This document shows positions 29,949 to 39,699 of a DNA stretch of 64,000 nucleotides, piece after piece (the first letter of the stretch is position 1; every line of letters starts with the position of its first letter). The position numbers were made by a program, and so were the translations under genes. The notes below the pieces were generated by a model. That model did no database searches. It worked only from the letters and a program-made list of their open reading frames with translations, and was not told the DNA's origin. Source of the stretch: an uncultured Rhodospirillaceae bacterium (GTDB lineage Bacteria > Pseudomonadota > Alphaproteobacteria > Azospirillales > Azospirillaceae); assembly GCA_937927415.1 (NCBI GenBank), contig CALBDS010000046.1, positions 18,374 through 82,373 on the forward strand, given 5' to 3'.

Positions 29949-30548
29949 GTGGACACCCTGCCCCTTATCCTCGCCGCCCTGCTGGGTTACCTGCTGGGGT
30001 CGATTCCCTTCGGGCTGGTGCTGACCCGGCTGGCCGGTCTGGGCGACATCCGCACCATCGGATCCGGCAACATCGGCGCCACCAATGTGCTGCGCACCGG
30101 CAACAAGCCGCTGGCCCTGGCCACCTTGCTGCTGGACAGCGGCAAGGGTGCGCTGGCGGCGCTGCTGGCCCTGTGGGCGGCGGGGCCGGATGCCGCGTTG
30201 CTGGCGGCGGGCGGGGCCATGCTGGGCCACACCTTCCCCGTGTGGCTGGGGTTCAAGGGCGGCAAGGGGGTGGCGACGGCCCTGGGTGTTCTGCTGGCGG
30301 TGGCGTGGCCGGTGGGGGTCGGCGCCTGCCTGACGTGGCTGGTGGTGGCCGCCCTGTTCCGCATTTCCTCGCTCTCGGCGCTGGTGGCGCTGGCCCTGGC
30401 GCCGGTGACCGCCCTGTGGCTGGCCGGCACGCCGGTGGCGGTTCTGGCGCTGTTCATCGCCGTTCTGGTCTTCATCCGGCACGACGCCAACATCCGCCGG
30501 TTGCTGAAGGGCGAAGAGCCGAAGATCGGAAAGAAGAAGGCGGCATAG
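29949..30548 (+). CDS. plsY: glycerol-3-phosphate acyltransferase PlsY
   Basis: This 199-residue inner-membrane enzyme uses acyl-phosphate to acylate glycerol-3-phosphate, the first step of phospholipid synthesis. Five membrane segments are visible with the three conserved loops: GSIPFGLVLTR, IRTIGSGNIGATNVLRTGNK and GHTFPVWLGFKGGKGVAT. It starts at GTG 29949, 6 nt after the pyrC' stop, in the common alphaproteobacterial order pyrB-pyrC-plsY-dprA-topA. Confidence 0.94.
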   Translation: MDTLPLILAALLGYLLGSIPFGLVLTRLAGLGDIRTIGSGNIGATNVLRTGNKPLALATLLLDSGKGALAALLALWAAGPDAALLAAGGAMLGHTFPVWLGFKGGKGVATALGVLLAVAWPVGVGACLTWLVVAALFRISSLSALVALALAPVTALWLAGTPVAVLALFIAVLVFIRHDANIRRLLKGEEPKIGKKKAA

Positions 30549-30614
30549 GTCATTTTCGCCTTTTCACACATATGAATGCTGGACGAACGGCTTTGGGTTG
30601 TGGATAGTGCGGTC

Positions 30615-31736
30615 ATGCCGCAACCACGCCGCCCCCTGACCGACGCCGACCGCATCGACTGGATCCGTCTCATCCGGACGGAGAATGTCGGGCCGGTCAC
30701 CTTCCACAAGCTGATCGAACGCTTCGGCACCGCCAAGGCGGCCATCGACGCCCTGCCCGATCTGGCCCGGCGCGGCGGGCGGCAGAAACCCCTGCGTGTG
30801 GTGGCGAAGGCGGAGGCCGAACGGGAACTGGCGGCGGTCAAGCGATTCGGCGCCCGTGTGCTGTGCGCGTGCGAACCGGACTACCCGGAATCCCTGGCGG
30901 CCATCGACGATGCCCCGCCGGTGCTCAACACCTACGGCCACGCCCACCTGCTGAAACGGCGGGCGGTGGCCATCGTCGGCGCCCGCAACGCCTCGCTGAA
31001 CGGACGGAAATTTGCCCACACCCTGGCCCGTGACCTGGGCGCGGCCGGGCTGCTGGTGGTGTCGGGGCTGGCCCGCGGCATCGACACCGGGGCGCACCAG
31101 GGCAGCCTTGGCACCGGCACCGCCGCCGTCATGGCCGGCGGCGTCGATGTGGTCTACCCCGAAGAGAATCAGGAGCTGGCCACCGCCATCGCCGGCCAGG
31201 GGGTTCTGGTGGCCGAATCGCCGCTGGGCACCCAGCCGCAGGCCCGCCATTTCCCCCGCCGCAACCGCATCATCTCCGGCCTGTCGCTGGGCGTGGTGGT
31301 GGTGGAGGCGGCGCCCAAGTCCGGTTCCCTCATCACCGCCCGCATGGCGCTGGATCAGGGGCGGGAGGTGTTCGCCGTTCCCGGTTCGCCCCTGGACCCG
31401 CGGTGCCAGGGGACCAACGCCCTGATTCAGCAAGGAGCGACCCTGGTGCAATCGGCGGATGACGTGCTGGAGGTGTTTCGCCACCTGGAACCGCCCGGCG
31501 CCAAGGAACATACATTCGACCTCTTCACCCCGCCCCCGCCCGCCGTTCCCCCCGAGGACGAGGTGGACGCGGCGCGCACCCTGGTGCTGGAAAACCTCTC
31601 TCCTGCTCCCGTCACCATTGACGAACTGGTCCGGGGCTGCCAATTGTCAGCTCCCGTGGTGTTGGCCGCCGTGCTGGAACTGGAACTGGCGGGGCGCGTC
31701 CAGCGCCAACCGGGCAACCGGGTCAACCTGATCTGA
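30615..31736 (+). CDS. dprA: DNA processing protein DprA
   Basis: This 373-residue protein loads RecA onto incoming single-stranded DNA during transformation. The Rossmann core shows VAIVGARNASLNG, VSGLARGIDTGAH and HFPRRNRIISGLS; a C-terminal winged-helix region (about 310-373) follows. ATG at 30615 gives the usual MPQPRRPLTD start; another ATG at 30576 would add 13 residues and neither has a clear ribosome site. With comEC and recJ nearby, natural-transformation machinery is at least partly present. Confidence 0.93.
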   Translation: MPQPRRPLTDADRIDWIRLIRTENVGPVTFHKLIERFGTAKAAIDALPDLARRGGRQKPLRVVAKAEAERELAAVKRFGARVLCACEPDYPESLAAIDDAPPVLNTYGHAHLLKRRAVAIVGARNASLNGRKFAHTLARDLGAAGLLVVSGLARGIDTGAHQGSLGTGTAAVMAGGVDVVYPEENQELATAIAGQGVLVAESPLGTQPQARHFPRRNRIISGLSLGVVVVEAAPKSGSLITARMALDQGREVFAVPGSPLDPRCQGTNALIQQGATLVQSADDVLEVFRHLEPPGAKEHTFDLFTPPPPAVPPEDEVDAARTLVLENLSPAPVTIDELVRGCQLSAPVVLAAVLELELAGRVQRQPGNRVNLI

Positions 31737-31807
31737 CCCATAAGGGGCGGATCGGGGCCATGACGGGGCCTGTTGGCGGCGTTTGAACTTCTGGGGGCGT
31801 GGGACTC

Positions 31808-34642
31808 GTGCCGGGCAGCAATGTCGTGATCGTCGAATCGCCGGCGAAGGCCAAGACGATCAACAAATATCTCGGGGCGGATTACACCGTCATCGCCAGC
31901 TTCGGCCATGTGCGCGACCTGTCGCCACGGGACGGTTCGGTGCGCCCGGATGAGGATTTCGCCATGGAGTGGGAGCTGGGCGACCGCTCCCGCCGCCATA
32001 TCGATGACATCGCCCGCGCCGTGAAGGGTGCGGCGCGCGTCTATCTCGCCACCGACCCTGACAGAGAGGGGGAGGCGATCGCCTGGCACCTGACGGAGGT
32101 TTTGCGCGACAAGCACCTGTTGGACAAGGTGGACGTCCAGCGCATCACCTTCAACGAGATCACCAAATCGGCGGTGCAGGCGGCGCTGAAGGCCCCCCGC
32201 CACGTCAGCCAGGAACTGGTGGACGCCTATCTCGCCCGCCGGGCGCTGGATTATCTGGTGGGCTTCACCCTGTCGCCGGTGCTGTGGCGCAAGCTGCCGG
32301 GGTCGCGCTCGGCCGGACGGGTGCAGTCGGTGGCTCTGCGCCTGATCTGCGAACGGGAAAGCGAGATCGAGATCTTCCGCCCCCAGGAATACTGGACGGT
32401 GGATGTGGGCTTCACCACCCCGGCCGGGGCCGGGTTCACCGCCCAGCTGACCCACCTGGACGGCAAGAAGCTCGACAAGTTCGGCCTGCCGGATCAGGCC
32501 GCCGCCGACCGCGCGGTCGCCACCATCACGGCCCACCCCTACCGGGTGGCGTCGGTGGAACGCAAACAGGCCCGGCGCAACCCCTATGCCCCCTTCACCA
32601 CCTCCACCTTGCAACAGGAAGCCTCGCGCAAGCTGGGCTTCGGCGCCACCCGCACCATGCGCGTGGCACAGAAGCTGTACGAGGGCGTGGACATCGGCGG
32701 CGAGACGGTCGGCCTCATCACCTATATGCGTACCGACGGCGTGTCGCTGTCGCAGGAGGCAATCCAGGCGTCCCGCTCGCTGATCGGGTCGCTGTGGGGG
32801 GATTCTTATGTTCCCAACAGCCCGCGCATCTACAAGACCGCCGCCAAGAACGCCCAGGAAGCCCACGAGGCCATCCGCCCCACCGACCTGTTCCGCCGGC
32901 CCGAGCATGTGGCGGCCTATCTGGAAGGCGAGGAACTCAAGCTCTATGAACTGATCTGGAAGCGCACCGTCGCCAGCCAGATGGAAAGCGCGGTGCTGGA
33001 TCAGGTGGCGGTGGACGTGGCGTCGCCGAACCGCGAGGCGGTGCTGCGCGCCACCGGCTCCATCGTGGTGTTCGACGGCTTCATGCGCGTCTATCAGGAA
33101 GACAAGGACGACGCCGAGGACGAACAGGAACGCCGCCTGCCGGCCATGGCCGAGGGCGACGGGCTGGACCGCGGTCCGGTCACGCCCTTGCAGCACTTCA
33201 CCCAGCCGCCGCCGCGCTATTCCGAAGCCTCGCTGGTCAAGAAGCTGGAAGAGTTGGGCATCGGGCGTCCGTCCACCTATGCCTCGATCCTGCAGGTGCT
33301 GCAGGACCGCAATTACGTGCGGCTCGACAAGCGGCGCTTCATTCCCGAAGACCGCGGACGGCTGGTCACCGCCTTCCTGAAGAACTTCTTCAACCGCTAT
33401 GTGGAGTACAACTTCACCGCCGACCTGGAAAACCAGCTCGACGACATCTCCGACGGGCGGCTGGACTGGAAGGCGGTGCTGCGGGATTTCTGGAAGGCGT
33501 TCCATGTGGCGGTGGACGGCACCAAGGATCTGACCATCACCCAGGTCCTGACCACCCTGGACGATGAACTCGGCCCCCACTTCTTCCCCGCCGTGGGCGA
33601 GGGCGGGACCGATCCGCGGCTCTGCCCCAAATGCCACAGCGGGCGGCTGGGGTTGAAGCTGGGCAAGATGGGCGCCTTCATCGGCTGCAACAACTACCCG
33701 GAATGCCGCTACACCCGCCCGCTGGCGGTGGCCAACGACGACGCCCCCGACGCGCTGGACGGGCCGAAGGATCTGGGCGACGATCCCGAAACCGGCCTGC
33801 CGGTGTCGGTGCGCCGCGGCCCCTTCGGCGCCTACATCCAGCTTGGCCCCCCTCGCGGGGCGGAGGAGGAGGCGCCCCCGGCGGAAAAACCGGCCAAGGG
33901 CAAGAAGAAGGCCAAGGACGCCGCACCCAAGCCCAAGCGGGTATCGCTGCCCAAGGGCATGTCGGTGGCCGATCTGGACCTGGACAAGGCGCTGAAGCTG
34001 CTGGCCCTGCCGCGTACGGTGGGCAACCACCCCGAAACCGGGCAGGAGATCAGTGCGGGCATCGGGCGGTTCGGCCCCTACATCAAGCACGGGCCGGTCT
34101 ACAAATCGCTGCCCCCCGACGATGACGTGCTGGAGATCGGCATCAACCGGGCGGTGGCCCTGCTGGGCGAGGCGGCGAAAAAGGCCGCGGCCACGCCGGG
34201 CCGCACGCTGGGCGACCATCCCAAGACCGGCAAGCCGGTGACGGTGGGGGCTGGACGCTTCGGCCCCTACGTCAAGCACGGCTCCACCTATGCCTCCATC
34301 CCCAAGGCCATGGAACCGGACACGGTGACCCTGGAACAGGGGCTGGAACTGCTGGAGGCCAAGGCCGCCAAGGACGCCGCCAAGAAGGGGGCCAAGGCCG
34401 CCCCCGCCGAGGGCGAGGCCGCCGCCGAGGAGGCGCCGAAGAAGACCACCCGCAAGACCACGGCGAAAAAGGCCGCGGCGGCGGACGGTGAGACGGCCGG
34501 CGACGATACGGCGGACGGCGGCACGGAGAAGGCCGCGGCGAAAAAGCCGGCGGCGAAGAAGGCCCCGGCGAAGAAAGCCGATGGCGAGGACGCAGCCGCC
34601 GACGCCAAGCCGGCCAAGGCGACCAGCCGGAAGCGGGCCTGA
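31808..34642 (+). CDS. topA: DNA topoisomerase I TopA
   Basis: This type IA topoisomerase of about 944 residues relaxes negative supercoils. It has a TOPRIM domain (VVIVESPAKAKTINKYLG, TDPDREGEAIAWHL), an active-site Tyr306 in GLITYMRTDG, one four-cysteine zinc ribbon (CPKC and CNNYPEC) and two or three C-terminal repeats (RRGPFGAYIQLG, IGRFGPYIKHG). A Lys/Ala-rich tail runs from about 850. GTG at 31808 is favoured because a G-run lies about 11 nt before it; an in-frame GTG at 31799 is the alternative. Confidence 0.94.
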   Translation: MPGSNVVIVESPAKAKTINKYLGADYTVIASFGHVRDLSPRDGSVRPDEDFAMEWELGDRSRRHIDDIARAVKGAARVYLATDPDREGEAIAWHLTEVLRDKHLLDKVDVQRITFNEITKSAVQAALKAPRHVSQELVDAYLARRALDYLVGFTLSPVLWRKLPGSRSAGRVQSVALRLICERESEIEIFRPQEYWTVDVGFTTPAGAGFTAQLTHLDGKKLDKFGLPDQAAADRAVATITAHPYRVASVERKQARRNPYAPFTTSTLQQEASRKLGFGATRTMRVAQKLYEGVDIGGETVGLITYMRTDGVSLSQEAIQASRSLIGSLWGDSYVPNSPRIYKTAAKNAQEAHEAIRPTDLFRRPEHVAAYLEGEELKLYELIWKRTVASQMESAVLDQVAVDVASPNREAVLRATGSIVVFDGFMRVYQEDKDDAEDEQERRLPAMAEGDGLDRGPVTPLQHFTQPPPRYSEASLVKKLEELGIGRPSTYASILQVLQDRNYVRLDKRRFIPEDRGRLVTAFLKNFFNRYVEYNFTADLENQLDDISDGRLDWKAVLRDFWKAFHVAVDGTKDLTITQVLTTLDDELGPHFFPAVGEGGTDPRLCPKCHSGRLGLKLGKMGAFIGCNNYPECRYTRPLAVANDDAPDALDGPKDLGDDPETGLPVSVRRGPFGAYIQLGPPRGAEEEAPPAEKPAKGKKKAKDAAPKPKRVSLPKGMSVADLDLDKALKLLALPRTVGNHPETGQEISAGIGRFGPYIKHGPVYKSLPPDDDVLEIGINRAVALLGEAAKKAAATPGRTLGDHPKTGKPVTVGAGRFGPYVKHGSTYASIPKAMEPDTVTLEQGLELLEAKAAKDAAKKGAKAAPAEGEAAAEEAPKKTTRKTTAKKAAAADGETAGDDTADGGTEKAAAKKPAAKKAPAKKADGEDAAADAKPAKATSRKRA

Positions 34643-34654
34643 CGCTTTACGGTT

Positions 34655-34682
34655 CCTGTGACGGTGACGGCGCCGTCACAGG
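34655..34682. terminator. hairpin between convergent topA and cyclic-nucleotide-domain genes
   Basis: CCTGTGACGG at 34655-34664 pairs with CCGTCACAGG at 34673-34682 around an 8-nt loop. It begins 13 nt after topA and covers the stop of the leftward gene. No T-tract follows, so it is a possible bidirectional terminator. Confidence 0.6.
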
Positions 34683-35545
34683 AAATCGTCCATTTCCGGC
34701 GGATAAGCCTCCCCCACCATCGGGGCTTCTTTTCCCATGGGCATGGGTGCCGCCGGGGGTTTGCCGGCGGCATGGCCGGGCCGGCTCCGGGCCACCTGGG
34801 CGGCGTAGAACCGGGTCAGGGTGCGCAGGATCGGCGGCATGGCCGCCAGCGCCTGTTCCACGTCGCTGCGCAGGATGATTTCACAGGTGGTCTGTTCCTG
34901 GGCGATGGCGGTGGCGGCGCGGGGAACGTTCATCAGGATCGCCAGTTCCCCGAACAGACGCCCGGCCCCCAGATCGGCGATGCGGTTGCCGCCCTGGACG
35001 ATGGCGACCCGCCCGGTCTGGATCAGATAGACGTGGGACGCCAGTTCCCCTTCCTTGAAGAAACAGTGCCCCTCGCGGAAGGGGCGGCGGTTGAGGACGC
35101 GGGAATAGCTCTGCTGGGAACGGATCTCGCCCGACCCTTCCCACCGTTCGCACGGCGGCATGCCGTACAGCCGGCGGATGGCAGCGATCAGGGTGGTCAG
35201 GATGTAGCTGCCCAGCGGCGGGGCGGCGTCGATCATCCGGCGGAAGGTGGTGTGCCCCAATTCGGTGGCGATGACCGCGGTGGCGGCGCGGACGGTGGCG
35301 CTGCGCGGCCCCTGGTCGATCAGGGCCATTTCCCCCACCAGCGCGCCGCGCGACAGGCGGCTGAGGCGCACCGGCTTGTCGCCGGGCCGCTCCAGGATGA
35401 CATCGACCTCCCCCGATTCCACGAGCCAGGCGGAATGACCGGGGTCGCCCTGGCGCATCAGGATTTCCCCGGCGGCGAAACGGCGGCGGCGGGACGCCAG
35501 GGCCGCGGACGGCCGGTGGACGGGCTGGAAACGGCTGTCGCTCAT
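34676..35545 (-). CDS. protein with two cyclic-nucleotide-binding domains
   Basis: This 289-residue protein has two tandem cNMP-binding beta-roll domains, about 15-130 (FAAGEILMRQGDPGHSAWLV, GALVGEMALIDQGPRSATVRA) and 150-255 (FREGHCFFKEGELASHVYLI, GRLFGELAILMNVPRAATA). No DNA-binding or enzymatic domain follows; the tail is Pro-rich. Both domains keep the GE(M/L)A-type phosphate cassette with a nearby Arg, so ligand binding is plausible. Its role is unknown. It is 19 nt downstream of recJ in the same direction. Confidence 0.78.
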   Translation of the reverse strand: MSDSRFQPVHRPSAALASRRRRFAAGEILMRQGDPGHSAWLVESGEVDVILERPGDKPVRLSRLSRGALVGEMALIDQGPRSATVRAATAVIATELGHTTFRRMIDAAPPLGSYILTTLIAAIRRLYGMPPCERWEGSGEIRSQQSYSRVLNRRPFREGHCFFKEGELASHVYLIQTGRVAIVQGGNRIADLGAGRLFGELAILMNVPRAATAIAQEQTTCEIILRSDVEQALAAMPPILRTLTRFYAAQVARSRPGHAAGKPPAAPMPMGKEAPMVGEAYPPEMDDFL

Positions 35546-35564
35546 CCTTGGACCTTTGGCGTTC

Positions 35565-37382
35565 CTACCGCTCGGGCCGGGCGGCGTCGTCGATAAAGAG
35601 TTGTGTGCTTTCCTGCCCGTTCCAACGGTCGATGCGCAAGGTGCCGGCAATGTGCAGCGACGCGCCCGACGCGGTGAGCAGCGCCCGGCCCAGGTCGCTT
35701 TCCAGCGCGCGGAAGGCGATCGCCTTCAGCCGCCCGCCGTCGGCCCCGCTCAGGATGCAGCGCACATGATTGGCCCCCACCACATCGGCGCGCACGATGC
35801 GGGCGTCGGCGACGGCGAAGCGCGGTTCCGGGTTGCCGGTGCCGAAGGGGCCGAGGGTGGCCAGCCGTTCCACCATCTCCAGCCCCGCCGCACCGACGCT
35901 GATGGCCCCGTCCAACTCCAGGGTGGGCAGCAGCGGTTCGGCGGCCAACTGTTCCGCCACCCGCCGGGTGAGGAAGGCGCGCAACTCATCCATCCGCTCC
36001 AGGGCGACCGTGAAACCGGCGGCCATGCGATGCCCGCCGCCGGCCAGCAGCAGCCCCTCCTGCCGGGCGGCGATGACGGCGGCGCCCAGATCCACCCCGC
36101 GCACCGACCGGCCCGACGCCTTGCCCACACGGGTGCCGTCGGGCCGCTCCTCGATGGCGACGACGCAGGCGGGGCGGCTGTACCGCTCCTTCAGACGGCT
36201 GGCGACGATGCCGACCACGCCGGGGTGCCACCCCTCCCCCACCGCGAAGATCAGTTCGCGTTCCTCGGCGGCCATGGCCTCCACCGCCTCCATGGCCTCC
36301 TGCAGCACCGCCTGCTCGACGGCGCGGCGTTCGGCGTTGTGGCCCTCCAGCCGCTGGGCCAGTTCCATCGCCTCCACCGGATCGTCGGTGGACAGCAGCC
36401 GCGCCCCCAGATCCGACCCGCCGACCCGCCCGCCGGCATTCACCCGCGGCCCCAGCACATAGCCGGCGTGGTAGGAATCGGGCCGCTCCTTCATCCCCGC
36501 CACGTCGGCCAGCGCCGCCAGCCCCGGATTGCTGCGGCGGGCCATGATCTTCAGCCCCTGGGACACCAGCGCCCGGTTCAGCCCGGTCAGCGGTACCACG
36601 TCGCAAACGGTGCCGAGAGCGACCAGATCCAGCCAGTCCATCAGGTTCGGCTCGGCCTGCCCGGCATAGAAACCGGCCTGCCGCAGCGCCCGGTTGACCG
36701 CCACCACGGTCAGGAACGCCACCCCGGCGGCGCAGAGCGTGCGGTATTCGCCATCCTCGTCCAGCCGGTTGGGGTTGACCACCGCCACCGCCCGCGGCAG
36801 CGCCGGTTCGGCGGCGTGATGGTCCAGCACCACCACATCCAACCCCGCGTCCGCCGCCGCTTCCAGGGGTGCGAAGGCGGCGATGCCGCAATCGACGGTC
36901 ACCACCAGACCGATCCCCTCCTGCCGCAACCGCAGCAGCGCCGGGGCGTTGGGGCCGTAGCCTTCGGCGATGCGGTCGGGGACATAGATCCGCAGATCCC
37001 GCCCCACCGCGCGGAAGAACCGCCGCAGCAGCGCGGCGGAGGTGGCGCCGTCCACGTCGTAATCGCCGAACACCGCCACGTTTTCACCGTCCATGATCGC
37101 CCGCGCGATGCGCTGGGCGGCGGCGTCCATGTCGTGGAAGCGAGACGGGTCGGGCATCAGCCCCTTGAGCGTGGGATTGAGGAAGCTGTCGCAGACCTCG
37201 GGCGTGACGCCGCGGGCGGCCAGCACCCGCCCGACGATTTCCGGCAGGCCGCGCCCCTGGGACAGAGCCAGCGCCAGCCGCTCGTCATGGGGCCGCGCCA
37301 GCCAGCGGCGCCCCGAAAAGGACTGGGACACATTGAGAAAGCACGGGGCCGGAGCGGCGGCGGAGGTCGTGGGGACGGACAT
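35565..37382 (-). CDS. recJ: single-stranded-DNA-specific exonuclease RecJ
   Basis: This 605-residue 5'-3' exonuclease acts in recombination and mismatch repair. DHH-family motifs are present: VAVFGDYDVDGATSAALL (motif I), VVTVDCGI and VVVLDHHAAE (DHH), with GGGHRMAAGF in the DHHA1 domain. A C-terminal OB-fold covers about 450-600. The ATG at 37382 fits the family start. It is preceded by comEC in the same direction and followed closely by the cNMP-domain gene. Confidence 0.95.
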   Translation of the reverse strand: MSVPTTSAAAPAPCFLNVSQSFSGRRWLARPHDERLALALSQGRGLPEIVGRVLAARGVTPEVCDSFLNPTLKGLMPDPSRFHDMDAAAQRIARAIMDGENVAVFGDYDVDGATSAALLRRFFRAVGRDLRIYVPDRIAEGYGPNAPALLRLRQEGIGLVVTVDCGIAAFAPLEAAADAGLDVVVLDHHAAEPALPRAVAVVNPNRLDEDGEYRTLCAAGVAFLTVVAVNRALRQAGFYAGQAEPNLMDWLDLVALGTVCDVVPLTGLNRALVSQGLKIMARRSNPGLAALADVAGMKERPDSYHAGYVLGPRVNAGGRVGGSDLGARLLSTDDPVEAMELAQRLEGHNAERRAVEQAVLQEAMEAVEAMAAEERELIFAVGEGWHPGVVGIVASRLKERYSRPACVVAIEERPDGTRVGKASGRSVRGVDLGAAVIAARQEGLLLAGGGHRMAAGFTVALERMDELRAFLTRRVAEQLAAEPLLPTLELDGAISVGAAGLEMVERLATLGPFGTGNPEPRFAVADARIVRADVVGANHVRCILSGADGGRLKAIAFRALESDLGRALLTASGASLHIAGTLRIDRWNGQESTQLFIDDAARPER

Positions 37383-37475
37383 GGTACCTTCCGAATCGGA
37401 AGGACAGGGATATCAGAGAATCCGCATCCCTGCCAAGGCGCGGGCGCACCGGGACCCGGGCATCGCCCTCCGCCG

Positions 37476-39626
37476 TCACGGAATGGTCCAGGGCCGCCGG
37501 CCGCGCCCGGCCCCCACGCTGTCCACCCGGATGCCGTGGGGGGTGATGGTCAGGGTGTGGGCGCCGCGGCGGTGCAGCGCCCACGAGTCGATGACGATCG
37601 GTGCGGCGCAGCGGCGCACGCCGGTGCGGGTGACGACCGCCGACGCCGTGCGGCAATCCTCCTCCAGCCCGGTGTCGGCACGGGACAGGGCGACCACCTG
37701 CCCGTGGAGCCGGTACAGGCACCCCATGGCATCGCAGGTCAGCCGCCCGTCGGCGCTGCGCCCGCTGCGGGGCCACAGGGGGCGGCCGGGGGCGCGGTCG
37801 CCGTCGCGGGCTGTCCAGTCCTCCACCACCCGCCTGTCGCTGCGGCCCGAGATCATCAGCCGCCCGTCGGCCCCGCGCACCGCCATCACCGTCCCCTCCG
37901 CCGCGATCAGCACATCGGGCCGCGCCGTCAGGAACGGCGACGCCAGCCCCACCGCCGCCACCGCCAGCCCGGCGTACCGCCACGGGCGTTGCCACACCGC
38001 CGCCCACAGCCCGCCCGCCACCACCACCGCCAGCCCCCAGGCCGGCATGGCCGGGGCGGTCAGCGTGGCGCCGGGCAGGGCGGCGACGGTTTCCGCCGTG
38101 CGGTTGACCACCCACACGCCCCAGCCCATGGCGGTCAGCGCCGGCTCCTCCCACCCCAGCGGCATCAGGGCGTACGCGATCAGACTGCACGGCATCACCC
38201 ACACCGAGGTGACGGGGATGGCGATCATGTTGGACAGGACGCCGTACAGGCTGATGGTCTGGAAATGATAAAGACCGAACGGCAGCGTGGCGATGGTCGC
38301 CACCACGCTGGTCAGGGCGATGCCCGCCAGCCCCAGCGCGCCGCGCCCCAGCCACCCCAGGTCCGCCCGCAGCCGGGCGATGGGGGAACTCACCTTTTCA
38401 TACACCGCGATCAGCGCCACCACCGCGGCGAAGGACATCTGGAAGCTGGCGCCCAGCAGGCTGTCGGGGGCCATCAGCGTCACCGCCACCCCGGCAAAGG
38501 CGACCAGCCGCATGGACAGCGGGTCGCGCCCGACCACCACCGCCGCCAGCACCAGCCCGGTCATCAGGACCGAGCGCAAGGTGGGCACCGGCGCCCCCAC
38601 CACGCCGGTGTAGGCCACCGCCGCCAGCAGCCCGGCAAAGGCCGCCATCTCCTTCACCGGCAGCCGCAGCGCCACGAACGGTACCAGCGCCAGCAGAACC
38701 CGCACGGCAACCATGATGATCCCGGCCACCAGCGCGATGTGCAGGCCGGAAATGGACAGCAGATGGGCCAGCCCGCTGCCGCGCATGGCCTGCATCAGCG
38801 GTTCGGGGATGCCGGTCTGCTCGCCGTTCAGAAGGGCGGTGGTGACCGCCGCCTCCCCCGCCCCGTCCACCGACGCCGCCACCCGGTCGGCAATGTGTTC
38901 GCGCAGCGCCTCCAGCGCCACGCCCGCCCGGTCCCGCAGGTGGGGGGATGGCGGGGTCACCACCTCCGGCGCGCTCAGGGCATAGCCCACCGCCCCCAGC
39001 CCGGCGAAAAAGGCATGGCGCTGGAAATCGAAAGCACCCGGCTCGCCCGGTCCCTGGGGCGGGTGGAGCACGGCGGTGATGCGGATGACCGCCCCCACCG
39101 GCGGCAGCCCGTGGCGGGCGATCAGGCGGATGCGCACCCGCTCGGGCGTTGCCCGGGCCGGCAGCCGCGGGACGGACAGGTCGGTCAGGACCACCCGCGC
39201 CCCGTCGGCCAACCGCTCCACCGCCACCACGCGGCCGGTGACCGGCGCCGGCCCCGCTTCCCGCGTCAGCAGCGGTGCCGCCACCCAGTGGGTGCGCAGT
39301 TGCGCCGCGGCGAAGCCCGCCGCCACGCTCATCAGGGCACAGGCCAGCGCCAGCACCACGAGCCGCCGGCGCCCCAGCCACGCCGCCGCCGCGGCCCCCG
39401 CGAACACCGCCCCGCCCAGCCACGGCGGCGGTTCGGCGGTCAGGGCGAAGTACAGCGCCACCCCCGCCCCGATCCCGGCCGGGATCCACAGCGGCCAGCG
39501 GGTCTGTTCGGCCAGCAGCGGTGCCGCCAGCCCGGCGGCGGCACGGTGCCACACGCCCCGGCGGGATCCGGCCATGCCGTCCGGGGATTCCAGACCGGAA
39601 TCAAAATCGTAAAGCTGGTCCGCCAC
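37476..39626 (-). CDS. comEC: ComEC/Rec2 family DNA uptake membrane protein
   Basis: This 716-residue multi-pass membrane protein should carry DNA across the inner membrane. It has a DUF4131-like N-terminal region (about 30-230), and the competence domain (~240-520; GEQTGIPEPLMQAMRGSGLAHLLSISG-type segment, shown in part). A short C-terminal region (~540-716) lacks a clear full metallo-beta-lactamase domain, as in other alphaproteobacterial ComEC. GTG at 39626 is the start used; ATG at 39575 is possible. It is divergent from gltX. Confidence 0.9.
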   Translation of the reverse strand: MADQLYDFDSGLESPDGMAGSRRGVWHRAAAGLAAPLLAEQTRWPLWIPAGIGAGVALYFALTAEPPPWLGGAVFAGAAAAAWLGRRRLVVLALACALMSVAAGFAAAQLRTHWVAAPLLTREAGPAPVTGRVVAVERLADGARVVLTDLSVPRLPARATPERVRIRLIARHGLPPVGAVIRITAVLHPPQGPGEPGAFDFQRHAFFAGLGAVGYALSAPEVVTPPSPHLRDRAGVALEALREHIADRVAASVDGAGEAAVTTALLNGEQTGIPEPLMQAMRGSGLAHLLSISGLHIALVAGIIMVAVRVLLALVPFVALRLPVKEMAAFAGLLAAVAYTGVVGAPVPTLRSVLMTGLVLAAVVVGRDPLSMRLVAFAGVAVTLMAPDSLLGASFQMSFAAVVALIAVYEKVSSPIARLRADLGWLGRGALGLAGIALTSVVATIATLPFGLYHFQTISLYGVLSNMIAIPVTSVWVMPCSLIAYALMPLGWEEPALTAMGWGVWVVNRTAETVAALPGATLTAPAMPAWGLAVVVAGGLWAAVWQRPWRYAGLAVAAVGLASPFLTARPDVLIAAEGTVMAVRGADGRLMISGRSDRRVVEDWTARDGDRAPGRPLWPRSGRSADGRLTCDAMGCLYRLHGQVVALSRADTGLEEDCRTASAVVTRTGVRRCAAPIVIDSWALHRRGAHTLTITPHGIRVDSVGAGRGRRPWTIP

Positions 39627-39699
39627 CCGCGCCGCCGACTATGCTACAGACTGACTTTCGCCAGTGTAACAGCGCCACAGCGTGGAATTGAGTCAACCC

